Source: CAKZLS01 sp963786305
GTDB lineage: Bacteria > Pseudomonadota > Alphaproteobacteria > Rhodospirillales > Defluviicoccaceae
Assembly (NCBI GenBank): GCA_963786305.1
Contig: CAWAYL010000009.1
Location: 62,001-126,000 of the forward strand
DNA length: 64,000 bases
Reading direction: 5' to 3'
Part shown: piece by piece, positions 18,611 to 30,074 of the stretch
Numbering within the stretch: the first letter of the stretch is position 1
How the letters are laid out: each line of letters opens with the position of its first letter
Program-made: the position numbers and the translations under genes
The notes under the pieces: generated by a model
Seen by the model: the letters and a program-made list of their open reading frames with translations, nothing else
What the model was told of the DNA's origin: nothing
Databases searched by the model: none

Positions 18611-19492
18611 ATGATCATGGGCACGGACGAGTCGGCATTGGACGGTAAAATCTGCATGGTCACGGGCGCCACGTCGGGGATCGGCCTGGTGACCGCTCGC
18701 CGCCTGGCGGAACATGGAGCGACGTTGGTTCTTGTCGGCCGGGACCGGGAGCGAGGGGACGCGGCCGTCTCGGCGGTCCGACGCTGCGCTCCGGCGGCCG
18801 AAGTGGATATTCTCTACGCGGATTTGTCCGAACAGGCGCAGATTCGCCGCCTGGCCGAGACGTTCGAGACCCGCTATCCGCGCTTGGACGTGCTCGTGAA
18901 CAACGCCGGCGGCATGTTCGGCGGCCGCCAGATCAGCGCCGACGGCATCGAGATGACGTTGGCGCTTAATCACCTCTCCTATTTCCTGTTGACCAACCTG
19001 CTGCTTCCCAGGCTTCGGGTCGCGCCGGGTTCGCGCATCGTCAATGTCGCTTCCCGGGCCCATAAGGGCGTGGCATTGCTGTTCGACGACCTGCAGCACG
19101 AACGTCGCTACATCGGTTGGTTGGCCTATAAACGCTCGAAACTGGCCAATCTCCTGTTCACCTACGAACTCTCGCGGCGCCTTGCGGAAAACAACGGCGC
19201 CAACGCCGAGGGACCGACCGTCAATGCCCTCCACCCCGGCTTCGTGGCCACCAATATCGGCGCGCGGCACGGTTTCATCCCGGGGCTGCTGTGGCGGGCG
19301 GCGTCGCTCGCCGCCATCGACGCGGAGAAGGGCGCCGCGACGAGCGTCTATCTCGCAACCTCGCCGGACGTCCAGGGAACCACGGGCCGATACTTCGTCG
19401 AGTGCCGGGCGCAACCGTCGTCTCCGGCATCCCACGATCAAGAGGCGGCGCGCCGGCTGTGGGACATCAGCGCCGAGATGACCGGCCTATAG
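18611..19492 (+). CDS. Short-chain dehydrogenase/reductase
   Basis: 293-residue SDR-family oxidoreductase. It has the cofactor motif TGATSGIG (residues 18-25), the structural NNAG in DVLVNNAGGMFGG, a serine in IVNVASRAHKG, and YKRSK as the catalytic tyrosine/lysine pair. The pattern resembles the retinol dehydrogenase/WW-domain oxidoreductase-like branch. An alternative start two codons downstream (MGTDES) is possible. Substrate not inferable. Confidence 0.9.
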   Translation: MIMGTDESALDGKICMVTGATSGIGLVTARRLAEHGATLVLVGRDRERGDAAVSAVRRCAPAAEVDILYADLSEQAQIRRLAETFETRYPRLDVLVNNAGGMFGGRQISADGIEMTLALNHLSYFLLTNLLLPRLRVAPGSRIVNVASRAHKGVALLFDDLQHERRYIGWLAYKRSKLANLLFTYELSRRLAENNGANAEGPTVNALHPGFVATNIGARHGFIPGLLWRAASLAAIDAEKGAATSVYLATSPDVQGTTGRYFVECRAQPSSPASHDQEAARRLWDISAEMTGL

Positions 19493-19511
19493 GTTACCCG
19501 CGCGCAGGGTT

Positions 19512-20003
19512 TTATTTCACATCCACGCCGGTTTCGATACGTACCGCAAATCCGAGGAACTCGTCGAAATTGACGGCCTGGTTGGCGTCGCCGTCCACCG
19601 ACTCGAATTGCGTAAATTTGGCTTGGTTGAATTCGAAGCCCGACATCAGGCCGTCGCCGTCGGTATCCGCCGCCTTGAACACCGAGTCCGCGATGCCGGG
19701 AATTTCCTCGCGGGTCAGCATGTAGTTCTGATTGGCGTCACGCGCGTAGAAAACGAACATCTTCTGTGATCGCCATTCGCCGCTGTCGATGACGCCGTCG
19801 TCGTTATCATCCAGAAGATTGAACAACTCCCGCGTCCCTTCGGCCACGCCCGGCCCGCGCTGATATTGCTTGAGGTCCGGTTCGATATATATTTGCGATT
19901 CCTCGTCGGCGGCCCGGGCATCGCTGCCCGCCGCCAGGATTGCGAGCGCGGCTGACGCCGCCCCCCCGGCAATGATCGATTTCGTCAGCGTCCGGATACC
20001 CAT
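19512..20003 (-). CDS. Secreted EF-hand calcium-binding protein
   Basis: 163 residues from ATG 20001-20003, preceded by AAAGGGG. A signal peptide covers about residues 1-32 (MGIRTLTKSIIAGG to DARAA). Four EF-hand-like loops follow: DDNDDGVIDSGEW, DANQNYMLTREEI, DTDGDGLMSGFEF and DGDANQAVNFDEF. The first and third match canonical calcium ligands well; the second and fourth are degenerate. Probably a periplasmic calcium-binding protein; partner unknown. It converges with the SDR gene. Confidence 0.85.
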   Translation of the reverse strand: MGIRTLTKSIIAGGAASAALAILAAGSDARAADEESQIYIEPDLKQYQRGPGVAEGTRELFNLLDDNDDGVIDSGEWRSQKMFVFYARDANQNYMLTREEIPGIADSVFKAADTDGDGLMSGFEFNQAKFTQFESVDGDANQAVNFDEFLGFAVRIETGVDVK

Positions 20004-20398
20004 GCACAACCCCTTTAGGTAGCAATATTACCACTCGTGAAATGCCGACGATAATGGTGGCTTGATTGCAATTCCGCAAGTCTCTCAGCGCTTTATCCGA
20101 TAAAGGAGTATTTTCCTTATTCGCTCTCGGGCGCTGAGACGCGCGATTTTTGCCTACCTTGTATCGCCCCTTGTATCGCCGGGCGTCTTTGCAGCAACAG
20201 TTGCAGATACGACACTGCCTACCCGTCCACCGGCAATTATTTTATAACAAACTGTAATAGAATAACATTTTTAGAAGTCTGCGAGCCGGTGCGGTTTGAC
20301 CTTGGATAACGTCGCCAGAATAATCATAAAATCGGCGGCGATGGTGCTACCGTCGAAAAGTCTGAACGGATGCGTAGTTATTGCATTAAAGGAATATA
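20004..20398. other. AT-rich intergenic region
   Basis: About 395 bases upstream of the EF-hand gene and of the microprotein promoter. It is noticeably richer in A/T than the surrounding DNA (for example around 20235-20275). An open frame starting at 20296 has no ribosome binding site and no recognisable protein, so I do not call it. Promoter elements for the EF-hand gene must lie here but none is clear. Confidence 0.45.
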
Positions 20399-20427
20399 TT
20401 GACAGGACTATTATCCTTGATCATAGT
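20399..20427 (+). promoter_or_regulatory. Sigma-70-type promoter for the 26-aa microprotein
   Basis: TTGACA at 20399-20404, a 17-base spacer, then CATAGT at 20422-20427. The -35 is a perfect consensus with ideal spacing, and the -10 matches four of six positions. Predicted transcription start is about 40 bases before the ATG at 20475. Confidence 0.6.
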
Positions 20428-20474
20428 GGCTGGGCGTTCGACGAACAGATGGGCGCTGAAAGGAGGTCACGGTC

Positions 20475-20555
20475 ATGGTGTGTACCGATATCATCGTCAT
20501 CGCGCTGATGATCGTGCAAATCGCGTTGGCGATGCACGCTTTTTTCGACAGATGA
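20475..20555 (+). CDS. 26-residue single-span membrane microprotein
   Basis: ATG at 20475 is preceded by a near-perfect ribosome binding site (aaaggaggtcacggtc, 8 bases between AGGAGG and ATG) and a consensus-like promoter 48 bases upstream. The product begins MVCTDIIVIALMIVQIALAM and ends HAFFDR: one hydrophobic helix flanked by an acidic N-end and a charged C-end. It is too short for ordinary gene callers. The architecture fits small membrane regulators or type I toxin peptides; I recognise no family. A stem-loop 19 bases after the stop could end its transcript, although its T-run faces the other strand. Confidence 0.65.
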   Translation: MVCTDIIVIALMIVQIALAMHAFFDR

Positions 20556-20567
20556 ACCGGTGAAGGC

Positions 20568-20601
20568 AAAAACCCCTCGGAGCACGGTCATGCTCCGAGG
20601 G
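20568..20601 (-). terminator. Intrinsic terminator for the MFS gene
   Basis: A perfect 11-bp stem (20574-20584 with 20591-20601) encloses loop CGGTCA. Read on the minus strand it is followed by GGTTTTT, so it terminates transcription arriving from the MFS gene. It could also serve the plus-strand microprotein as a stem-loop without a T-run. Confidence 0.75.
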
Positions 20602-20710
20602 TCTACGGGTGCCTGCGGCCTCGGTCACGGGGAGGTACCGAGGTCCAATGTACTCGAAAGTAAATAGGAATTTAATCCCCTAACTTGACCGCTCCGATCC
20701 GGAGGATCGC

Positions 20711-21923
20711 TCAGGGGTCTCGCGCACCGCCGGCGGCGGCCATGCGCATCGCCAGGGGACCGAGCAGTCCGACCAGGCCGACGGAGAGGAACGCGAGGCC
20801 CCACGAAAACGACGTCATCCCCCCTCCCGATAGGTCCAGGACCACCCCCACCACCAGCGGTCCGATGCAGGCGCAGCCAAATCCGACCAGCGAGTGCACC
20901 GCCATGGTCGCTCCCTGACGCTTTGGATCGGCCGCGGCAATGGCGCCGGCGGTCAGAGCGGCGGAGTCGAATTGCACGAGGGCGCTGTAGAGCAGCGCCA
21001 TCGCCACCAGCAAGCCATAAGGCAAAGACGTCGCGAAGCCGATCACGCCGGCCATCACCGCGGACGCGATCATCGTCAGCTGTATGACGCCCCGCCGTCC
21101 ATGGCGAACGCAAAACTCATTGCCGGCCACGCTGGCAACCATGGCGACCAGGCCGCTGAACATGGCGACCGACGTTGGCGACGGCCATCCGCCGCCGGCG
21201 CCCGGCAGGCCCGCGATAGCGAATGCCAGCAACGCAACCATCCATGAACGCAGGGTGAACAACTCCCAGCAATGGACCCCGTAACCCAGCACGTAGCCCA
21301 TCGCCCCGCGATTGGCCAGCACCGGGCGAAAATCGAGAATGCCGGTTTTGCCGGCGACGAATTGCGATTTGACGGGCGCCAGGGAGAGAACGACGGCCAC
21401 GGCCGCCAGCGCCACCGCCGCCGTCGCCCCAAATGCCCATCGCCACCCGAACGCGTCCGAGAGTTCACCGGCCATGAGAAAAGAAAGCGCGGTTCCGAGG
21501 CTGAAGCTCGACGTGTAGAGCGCGATGGCGCGCGATTGCCGCGGCCCGCGATACCGGTCGACCAGAACCTTCAGCCCCGGCATGTACGTCGCCGCGAGGG
21601 CCACGCCGGCCAGCGCCCGGAACAGCATTCCCGACCAGAACCCGTCCGCCAGCAGGGCGAAGCCGGCGGACGACAGAACCGCCAGCGACGCCCCGAACAG
21701 AGTAGATCCAGCGGGCGTCCACGCGATCGGTGAGCGTTACCAGCACCGGCACGAACACCGCGTATGCGCCGAAATAGATGCCGGCGATCCAGCCGGCCTC
21801 GGTATTGGACAAAGCCCATTCGGCCAGGAAGATCGGCAGCAAGGCCGGAAACGCAAAGACCCCCGCCATGGTCGCCACCTCGGCGACGCACATGGCCACG
21901 ATCAATCGGGTGCCGGTGCTCAT
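20711..21923 (-). CDS. Major facilitator superfamily transporter (one frameshift)
   Basis: 403 residues after correction, with the twelve-helix pattern of MFS permeases. The N-terminal half starts at ATG 21921-21923 (MSTGTRLIVAMCVAEVATMA) and includes the loop TDRVDARW after helix 2. The second part includes VDRYRGPRQSRAIALYTSSF. An extra T near 21703 shifts the frame within ARWIY/LFGASLAVL. The start overlaps the stop of the upstream small membrane gene as ATGA, indicating coupling. Substrate unknown; it resembles the cyanate/nitrate-type subfamilies only loosely. An intrinsic terminator lies 110 bases downstream. Confidence 0.85.
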
Positions 21924-22174
21924 CGCGACTTTCGGCCGCCGAAGCGCCCGAAGAACGCATTCGTTCGTTCCGCCGTTCTGTCCATTTTCTCCGACAGCCG
22001 AGGAAAGCGCCGGCGCAGGACTTGCAGCCACGCTCTCGCCCATTCCGATTCCTGCGCGAGAATGCCGAACCCGATGGCAAGGAACAAAATGCCCTGAAGA
22101 ACCGGAAGCACGAGCCCCACGATCCCAAGGATGACGAACGCCCACCCCAAGGCGAGTTTAAGCCAGCGCTTCAT
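21920..22174 (-). CDS. Small inner-membrane protein (DUF454/PGPGW-like)
   Basis: 84 residues. Two adjacent hydrophobic segments (LALGWAFVILGIVGLVLPVL and GILFLAIGFGILAQ) are followed by an arginine-rich cytoplasmic tail. The G-W/P-x-L pattern resembles the small DUF454 (YbaN) or PGPGW families, but the match is by eye only. It lies 34 bases downstream of lpdA and overlaps the MFS start by 4 bases, forming the tail of the TCA operon or a separate pair with the MFS gene. Confidence 0.65.
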   Translation of the reverse strand: MKRWLKLALGWAFVILGIVGLVLPVLQGILFLAIGFGILAQESEWARAWLQVLRRRFPRLSEKMDRTAERTNAFFGRFGGRKSR

Positions 22175-22208
22175 CGCCGCTCAGCGGAGCATGGGTCGAA
22201 ACACGGCT

Positions 22209-23623
22209 TCAGATATGGATGGCTCGCCCGTCAACGGCGAGCGCGGCCTCCTTGAGCGCCTCGGCAAGACCCGGGTGGCCGTGACACGTGCGGGCAAGAT
22301 CCTCGGCCGAACCGCCGAATTCCATGGCCGTCACGGCTTCCTGGATCAGATCGCCGGCTTGGGGACCGACGATATGCACACCGAGAATACGATCGGTTTC
22401 CAGGTCGGCAAGGATCTTGACGAAGCCGTCGGTGTCGGCGTTGCAGCGGGCGCGGGAATTGGCGGAGAACGGAAATTTGCCCACCCGATATTCGACGCCT
22501 TCTTTCTTGAGTTGCTCCTCGGTCCGGCCAACGGACGCGACCTCGGGCCATGTATAGACAACGCCGGGGATCGCTTCGTAGTTCACATGCCCCGATTGTC
22601 CCGCCAGAAGCTCGGCCACCGCCATTCCCTCGTCCTCGGCCTTGTGGGCCAGCATCTTGCCGCCGATGACGTCGCCGATGGCGAAGATACCGGGAATGTT
22701 GGTCTGGAAATCGTGGTCGACCTTGACGAACCCGCGTTCGTCCATTTCGACGCCGACGCTCGTCGAGCCCCAGCCCCTCGGTGTACGGGCGGCGGCCGAT
22801 CGACACGAGGACGACGTCCGCCTCCAGCGTTTCCGGCTCGCCGCCGGCCGCGGGTTCCACGGTCAGCGAGACGCCGGCCTCCGTGACTTCGGCCTTCGCC
22901 ACCTTGCTGGAGAGTTTGAACTCGAGCCCCTGCTTCTTGAGGATGCGCAGCATCTGCTTGGACACTTCGCCATCCATGCCAGCAAGGATCTGGTCGAGAA
23001 ACTCGACCACCGTCACCTTGGCGCCCAACCGGCGCCATACGGAGCCCAGTTCAATGCCGATATATCCGCCACCGACCACCACCATGGTCTCCGGAACCGT
23101 TTCCAGAGCAAGCGCACCGGTGGAACTGACGATTTTCTTCTCGTCGATGTCGACATTGGGCAGCGCGGCGATGTCGGAGCCCGTCGCGATCAGGATGTTC
23201 TCGGCCTTCAAGACCTGGGTTTCACCGGACTCCACCGGTGACACCGTAACTTCATCGCTCCCGGTAATGGCGCCCGATCCGACCACGTAGTCGACATTGT
23301 TCTTTTTCAACAGAAACGCGACACCGTTGGTGAGGTCGCCGACCACATCGAGTCTTGCGCTTCATCATGGCGGGCAGGTCCACCTCGAGGCCGGCCACCT
23401 TGATCCCGTGGGTCGCGAAGTCCTCCTCGGCGAGCGCATAGTGATGCGACGACTGCAACAGCGCCTTCGAGGGGATGCACCCGACGTTCAGACAGGTGCC
23501 GCCGAGCGCACCGCGCTTCTCGACGCAGGCAACGCGCATGCCCAATTGCGCGGCGCGAATGGCCGCCACGTAGCCGCCGGGGCCGCCGCCCACGACGACG
23601 AGATCATAGACAGTGTCGGTCAT
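22209..23623 (-). CDS. lpdA: Dihydrolipoyl dehydrogenase, E3 (two frameshifts)
   Basis: FAD enzyme that reoxidises dihydrolipoamide for the 2-oxoglutarate dehydrogenase complex. It has VGGGPGGYVAAIRAAQLG, the redox cysteines C44 and C49 in GGTCLNVGCIPSK, the NAD motif VVVGGGYIGIELGSVW, and IFAIGDVIGGKMLAHKAEDEG. The C-terminal HGHPGLAEA carries the catalytic histidine. Extra bases near 23346 (before GTGGTCGGC) and 22759 (before GTCGGCGTC) break the frame; with both removed the length is 470 residues, normal for E3. It closes the sucA-sucB-lpdA set. An intact E3 is needed for the cycle, so I infer sequence error. Confidence 0.92.
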
Positions 23624-23663
23624 TTCTTTCGCCGCGCCCTCCGCTCACCCAATACTATGCTTA

Positions 23664-24988
23664 CTATGCTTCCAGGAGTATGCGCTGGGGATCCTCGACG
23701 CATTCCTTGACACGAACGAGGAACGACACCGCCTCCCGTCCGTCGATGATCCGATGGTCATAGCTTAACGCCACGTACATCATCGGCCGGGCCTCGATCG
23801 ATCCGTCGGGCATCACCATCGGCCTTTGCTGCATCTTGTGCATGCCGAGAATGGCCGACTGCGGCGGATTGATGATGGGCGTTGACTGAAGCGAACCGAA
23901 CACACCGCCGTTGGTGATGGTGAACGTGCCGCCCTGCATTTCCTCGATCGCCAGCTTGCCGTCGCGGGCGCGCCGGCCATAGTCCGATATGGTGCTTTCG
24001 ATCTCCGCGAAGCCGAGCGCATCGACGTCCCGGACGACCGGAACCACCAGTCCCTGCGGCGACGATACGGCGATGGCGATGTCGTAATGGTTCTTGTAGA
24101 TGATATCGTCACCGTCGATCTCGGCATTGACGGCGGGAAACTCGCGCAGCGCCACGACGCTCGCCTTCATGAACAACGACATCACCCCCAACCGGACGCC
24201 ATGCTTCTTTTCGAAGGCGTCGCGGTAGTTCTTGCGAAGCGTGTTGGCGGCGGTCATGTCGATCTCGTTGAACGTGGTCAACATGGCCGCGGTGTTCTGC
24301 GCATCCTTGAGGCGTGCCGCCACCATCTTGCGCAGCCGCGTCATGCGGACGCGCTCCTCGCGCTCTCCGGTCGGACGCGGAGCCTTGGGTTTGGCTTTTT
24401 CAGCCGGAGCGCTGGGAGCCTTCGCCTCGGCCGCGGGGGCTTTGTCACCGGATTCCACATACGCGAGAACGTCGCCCTTGGTCAGCCGGCCGTCCTTTCC
24501 ACTCGCCGGAATGTCGCTGGCATCCAGGCCATGGTCCTCGACGAGTTTGCGCACCGCCGGCGACAGCGGCATCGCCCCGGACGCTTCCGGCGCCGGCTTT
24601 TCCTCGGCCGGCTCCTCGGAACTCGGCGCTTCCTTCGTGGCCGTCGTTTCGGCGGCCGGCGCCGGCTTTGACGGCTCTGGCTTTGGCGGTTCCGACTTCT
24701 CCGCCTCTGAGCCCTTGGCGTCCTCTTCTTCTCGCCCGATGCGTCGGCCGCCCCTTCCTCTATGGCGCCGAGCAGCGCGCCGACCTCAACCTCGCTGCCG
24801 TCTTCCGCCGCGATCTCGCTGAGCGTGCCGGACGCCGGCGCGTTCACTTCGACGGTGACCTTGTCGGTTTCAAGCTCGACGATGGGCTCATCGACCGTAA
24901 CGGCGTCGCCGACCGACTTGAACCATTTGACGACGGTCGCTTCGGTCACCGATTCACCAAGGCTCGGCACTTTGATCTCTGTTGCCAT
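23664..24988 (-). CDS. sucB: 2-Oxoglutarate dehydrogenase E2, succinyltransferase (one frameshift)
   Basis: Core subunit of the 2-oxoglutarate dehydrogenase complex. An N-terminal lipoyl domain carries the modified lysine in ELETDKVTVEV. An alanine/proline/glutamate-rich linker is followed by a peripheral-subunit-binding domain (LSPAVRKLVEDHGLDASDI) and the catalytic domain, with SYDHRIIDGREAVSFL near the C-terminus. The linker is interrupted near 24735 by a missing base (GAGAAG-GAA context); restoring it gives 441 residues. This is one of only three deletions among the frame errors in this window. It lies 28 bases downstream of sucA and 40 bases upstream of lpdA. Confidence 0.93.
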
Positions 24989-25016
24989 TTGTTCTCTCGT
25001 TCAGGTTCGTTGCGGC

Positions 25017-27905
25017 CTAGTGGCTCGCGCGCCGGAATGGCTGGACGATGGATTTCAGGTCGACGGTCAGTGCCTGGTCCACGAGTGCCTTTTGTTCCTT
25101 GACGTGGGTCTTCAACAGGCCGGTCGCGGGCGAGGCCGCCGCCTTCCGTCCAACATACGTCGGCAAATGGACCTTGCGCTCCAGTTCCTCGAGGATATTG
25201 ATGAACCGGGGAAGAACGAATGTCCATGCCCCCATGTTGGCCGGCTCCTCCTGACACCAGACGATCTGGGCATTCGGATATCGCGCGATCTGATCCAGAA
25301 TGTTCTGCCGCGGCCAAGGGTACAACTGCTCGACCCGCATGATGGCGACGTCGTCGATTTCGCGCTCCCGGCGTTCCTGCAGGAGGTCATAATACACTTT
25401 GCCGGAACACAGGACCAGTCGGGTTATCTTTGCGTCGGCGACGAGAGTATCCGTTTCGGGGATCACCCGGCGAAACCGCGTTCCCGGCCCCATGTCCGAA
25501 AGGCTGGAAACCACGAGTTTGTGTCTGAGCAGGGATTTCGGCGTGAAAACGACCAGCGGCTTGCGGAAACTGCGCCTGATCTGCCTGCGCAGAACATGAA
25601 AGTAGTTTGCCGGCGTGGTGCAATTGACGGCCTGCATATTGTCCTCGGCGCAAAGCTGCAGATAGCGCTCCGGCCGAGCGGACGAGTGCTCGGGACCTTG
25701 ACCCTCGTAACCGTGCGGCAGCAGCATCACCAGACCACAAAGGCGCAGCCATTTGGACTCGCCCGAGGCAATGAACTGATCGATGATCACCTGGGCGCCA
25801 TTCGCGAAATCGCCGAACTGCGCTTCCCAGACCACCAGGGCGTCGGGTTCGGTTTGCGAATAGCCATACTCGAAGCCCAGCACCCCCGCCTCCGACAAGG
25901 CGCTATCGATAACTTCGAACGTCCCCTGGATATCACTGAGGTGGTTGAGTGGCACATAACGCCGCTCGTCTTCCTGATCGACCAGCACTGAGTGCCGCTG
26001 CGAGAACGTACCGCGCCCCGAATCCTGTCCGGAGAGACGGACCGTCACACCTTCCGCCAACAAGGTTCCGAATGCCAAAGCCTCGGCCATGGCCCAGTCA
26101 ATCCCCTCGCCGCTGTCCATCATCTTGCGTTTGGCGTCGAGCAGACGAACGATTTTTCGATTGACGTTGAAATCTTCCGGGGGGCGGGAGATGCGATAGC
26201 CCACCTCCTTCAACAGATCGAGGGAGACCCAAGTGTCGTCGTTACGAAGCTCCTCTTCGCCTTCCGACGCTTTCAGGCCCGCCCAGCTGCCCTCGAGCCA
26301 ATCAGCCTTGTTGGGAGAATACTGGGCCGCGGCCTCGAAATCGCCTTCCAGCCGTTTGCGGAAATCGGCGCCCATTTTCTCGGCCTCTTCCGCCGTCACC
26401 GTCCCCTTGCTGATCAGCTGTTCGGTATAGATCTCCCGGGTGGTCGGATGCTTGGCGATGGCCTTGTACATCTTCGGTTGGGTAAACGACGGCTCGTCCG
26501 CTTCGTTGTGTCCATACCGCCGGTAGCAGAACATGTCGATCACCACGTCGCGCTTGAACTCCTGGCGATACTCCATGGCGAGACGCGCCACGTGAACCAC
26601 GGCTTCGGGATCGTCGCCATTGACATGGAAGATGGGCGCCTGAACCATTTTGGCCACATCCGAGGGATACGGTGACGACCGGGAGTATGCCGGGCTGGTG
26701 GTGAACCCGATTTGGTTGTTGACGATGAAGTGAATCGTCCCGCCGGTCCGGAACCCTCTGAGTTGCGACAGATCGAAGCACTCGGCGACCAAGCCCTGTC
26801 CGGCGAACGCAGCGTCGCCGTGCAGCAAAACGCCCATCACCATGTTGCGCCCGGTATCTCCCATTTCCGTCTGCTTGGCCCGGACCTTGCCGAGGACGAC
26901 GGGGTTCACCGCTTCCAGGTGAGAAGGATTGGCCACCAGGGACACATGGACGTCGTTGCCGTCGAACACCCGGTCGGCCGATGTCCCCAAATGATATTTC
27001 ACGTCACCCGACCCCTGAACGTCGTCAGGTCTCGCGGAACTTCCCTGAAACTCGGAGAATATCGCCACGTAGGGCTTGTGCATAATATTGGCGAGGACGT
27101 TCAGGCGGCCGCGGTGCGGCATGCCGATCGTGACCTCCTTGATCCCCAGTTGCGCACCCCGTTTCAGAATCTGCTCCAGCGCCGGGATGGTCGCCTCTCC
27201 GCCATCGAGACCAAACCGTTTCGTTCCCGTGTATTTGACGTGCAGGAACTGCTCGAATCCCTCCGCCTCCACCAGCCGCTCGAGGATTGCCTGCTTTCCC
27301 TTCAGCGTAAACTGTGTCTGATTGCGAATGCTTTCGATGCGCTGCTGAATCCACGCCTTTTCTTCGGGGTCCTGAATGTGCATGAACTCGACGCCGATGG
27401 ACCCGCAGTACGTCTCCGTGAGAATCTCCAGAATTTCACGCAGCGTCGCCGTTTCCAAGCCGAGCATGTTGTTGATGAAGATGGGACGATCCATGTCCGC
27501 GTCGGTAAATCCCCACGTCTTCGGATCGAGCTCGGGGTGGTATTTCTTGCCTTCGAGGCCGAGCGGATCGAACTTCGCGATCAGGTGACCGCGCACCCGA
27601 TAGATACGGATCAGCATGAGCGCGCGCACGGAATCGAGGGTCGCCTGCCGCGAATCCGTGGCTATCACCGGCGCCGCGCTCGTCGCCGCCGCACCGTCGC
27701 CATCGACCGGGATGTCCGCCGGTGGCGGCGCCCAACTCGCACCGCGCAACTCGCCTAGGACAATCTCCGATTCGTCGCCCAGTTCCGCGAAAAAAGAAAC
27801 CCAGCTCTCATCCACCGAGCTGGGCTCTTTGACATATCGTTTGTACAGTTCGGCAATGTAAGGAGCGTTGGCTCCCGAAAGAACGGATTCGATCCTGCTC
27901 ACCAT
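25017..27905 (-). CDS. sucA: 2-Oxoglutarate dehydrogenase E1
   Basis: Thiamine-diphosphate-dependent E1 of 962 residues that decarboxylates 2-oxoglutarate and succinylates the E2 lipoyl group. Characteristic segments include VEFMHIQDPEEKAWIQQRIE, TIGMPHRGRLNVLANIMHKP, HGDAAFAGQGLVAECF, RRYGHNEADEPSFTQP, SGQDSGRGTFSQRHSVL and LPHGYEGQGPEHSSARPERY. The reading frame is intact over 2.9 kb, in contrast to its neighbours. It lies between sucD (59 bases upstream) and sucB in the usual alphaproteobacterial order. Confidence 0.97.
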   Translation of the reverse strand: MVSRIESVLSGANAPYIAELYKRYVKEPSSVDESWVSFFAELGDESEIVLGELRGASWAPPPADIPVDGDGAAATSAAPVIATDSRQATLDSVRALMLIRIYRVRGHLIAKFDPLGLEGKKYHPELDPKTWGFTDADMDRPIFINNMLGLETATLREILEILTETYCGSIGVEFMHIQDPEEKAWIQQRIESIRNQTQFTLKGKQAILERLVEAEGFEQFLHVKYTGTKRFGLDGGEATIPALEQILKRGAQLGIKEVTIGMPHRGRLNVLANIMHKPYVAIFSEFQGSSARPDDVQGSGDVKYHLGTSADRVFDGNDVHVSLVANPSHLEAVNPVVLGKVRAKQTEMGDTGRNMVMGVLLHGDAAFAGQGLVAECFDLSQLRGFRTGGTIHFIVNNQIGFTTSPAYSRSSPYPSDVAKMVQAPIFHVNGDDPEAVVHVARLAMEYRQEFKRDVVIDMFCYRRYGHNEADEPSFTQPKMYKAIAKHPTTREIYTEQLISKGTVTAEEAEKMGADFRKRLEGDFEAAAQYSPNKADWLEGSWAGLKASEGEEELRNDDTWVSLDLLKEVGYRISRPPEDFNVNRKIVRLLDAKRKMMDSGEGIDWAMAEALAFGTLLAEGVTVRLSGQDSGRGTFSQRHSVLVDQEDERRYVPLNHLSDIQGTFEVIDSALSEAGVLGFEYGYSQTEPDALVVWEAQFGDFANGAQVIIDQFIASGESKWLRLCGLVMLLPHGYEGQGPEHSSARPERYLQLCAEDNMQAVNCTTPANYFHVLRRQIRRSFRKPLVVFTPKSLLRHKLVVSSLSDMGPGTRFRRVIPETDTLVADAKITRLVLCSGKVYYDLLQERREREIDDVAIMRVEQLYPWPRQNILDQIARYPNAQIVWCQEEPANMGAWTFVLPRFINILEELERKVHLPTYVGRKAAASPATGLLKTHVKEQKALVDQALTVDLKSIVQPFRRASH

Positions 27906-27964
27906 TTGTCCAATGAAGGCGCGGCATGCCGCCGCGCCTTTCCTCCCAGGGGGTCGATCGTCTC

Positions 27965-28839
27965 CTATCCGCGCATTGCTTCCACCATGGTGGACCCCAG
28001 AGCGGCCGGAGAGTCGGTTACGTGAATGCCTGCGCTTTTCATTGCCTCCATCTTATCGTCGGCACCGCCTTTTCCGCCAGCGATAATAGCACCGGCGTGA
28101 CCCATGCGGCGTCCGGGAGGCGCCGTGCGACCGGCGATAAACCCGACAACCGGCTTCTTGGTTTTGGATTGTTTAATGAAATCAGCGGCTTCCTCTTCGG
28201 CGCTGCCACCGATCTCTCCGATCATGACGATGCCCTCGGTCTTGTCGTCGGCGAGGAACAGTTCCAGGCAATCAATGAAGTTGGTGCCATTGATGGGGTC
28301 GCCGCCAATTCCGATGCACGTTGTCTGTCCCATGCCTGTCGCGGTGGTCTGACCGACCGCTTCGTAGGTCAGCGTACCGGAGCGGGACACCACGCCTATT
28401 TTGCCGGGCGTATGGATGTGCCCGGGCATGATTCCGATCTTGCACTCTCCGGGCGTGATTACACCGGGGCAATTGGGACCGACCAATCGTGTTTTGGAGC
28501 CCTTGAGGGCGCGCTTGACCCTGAGCATATCCACAACCGGGATGCCCTCGGTGATACACACCGCCAGTTCGATACCGGCCTCGATGGCTTCGAGCATGGC
28601 ATCGCCGGCAAACGACGGCGGCACATAGATGGCGGTGGCGTTGGCGCCCGTGGCCTCCATCGCCTCCGCGACCGTGTCGAAGATCGGCAGATCGAGATGC
28701 GTCGTTCCGCCCTTTCCGGGGGTCACGCCGCCAACCATTTTCGTACCGTAGGCAATCGCCTGCTCGGAATGAAACGTCCCCTGAGCGCCGGTAAAGCCCT
28801 GACAGATGACCTTTGTTTGAGAATCTATGAGCACGGGCA

Positions 28840-28840
<1 letters not shown>
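27965..28840 (-). CDS. sucD: Succinyl-CoA synthetase alpha subunit
   Basis: 291 residues. It has the CoA-binding region GFTGAQGTFHSEQAI and the phosphorylated active-site histidine H248 in RRMGHAGAII. With SucC it converts succinyl-CoA to succinate with substrate-level phosphorylation. Its ATG shares one base with the sucC stop (TAATG), so translation is coupled. Confidence 0.97.
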
Positions 28841-30009
<1,169 letters not shown>

Positions 30010-30023
30010 TTTTTTCCTCAGTC

Positions 30024-30074
30024 TTTATGTGAAGACGGGCTTTATGTGAAGACGGGCTTCAGGTGGAGACGGGC
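30024..30074. repeat. Three tandem 17-bp repeats between mdh and sucC
   Basis: TTTATGTGAAGACGGGC occurs twice exactly (30024-30040 and 30041-30057). A third degenerate unit, TTCAGGTGGAGACGGGC, follows at 30058-30074. The array lies in the leader of sucC, 15 bases from its start codon, so the copy number sets the leader length. Confidence 0.85.

Noticed and set aside
20296..20508. 70-codon open frame overlapping the microprotein
   Set aside because: Its start has no ribosome binding site and the promoter and AGGAGG site fit the shorter frame beginning at 20475 instead.
24700..24745. Programmed frameshift in sucB
   Set aside because: No slippery heptamer with downstream structure is evident, and the shift lies in the low-complexity linker like an ordinary sequencing error.
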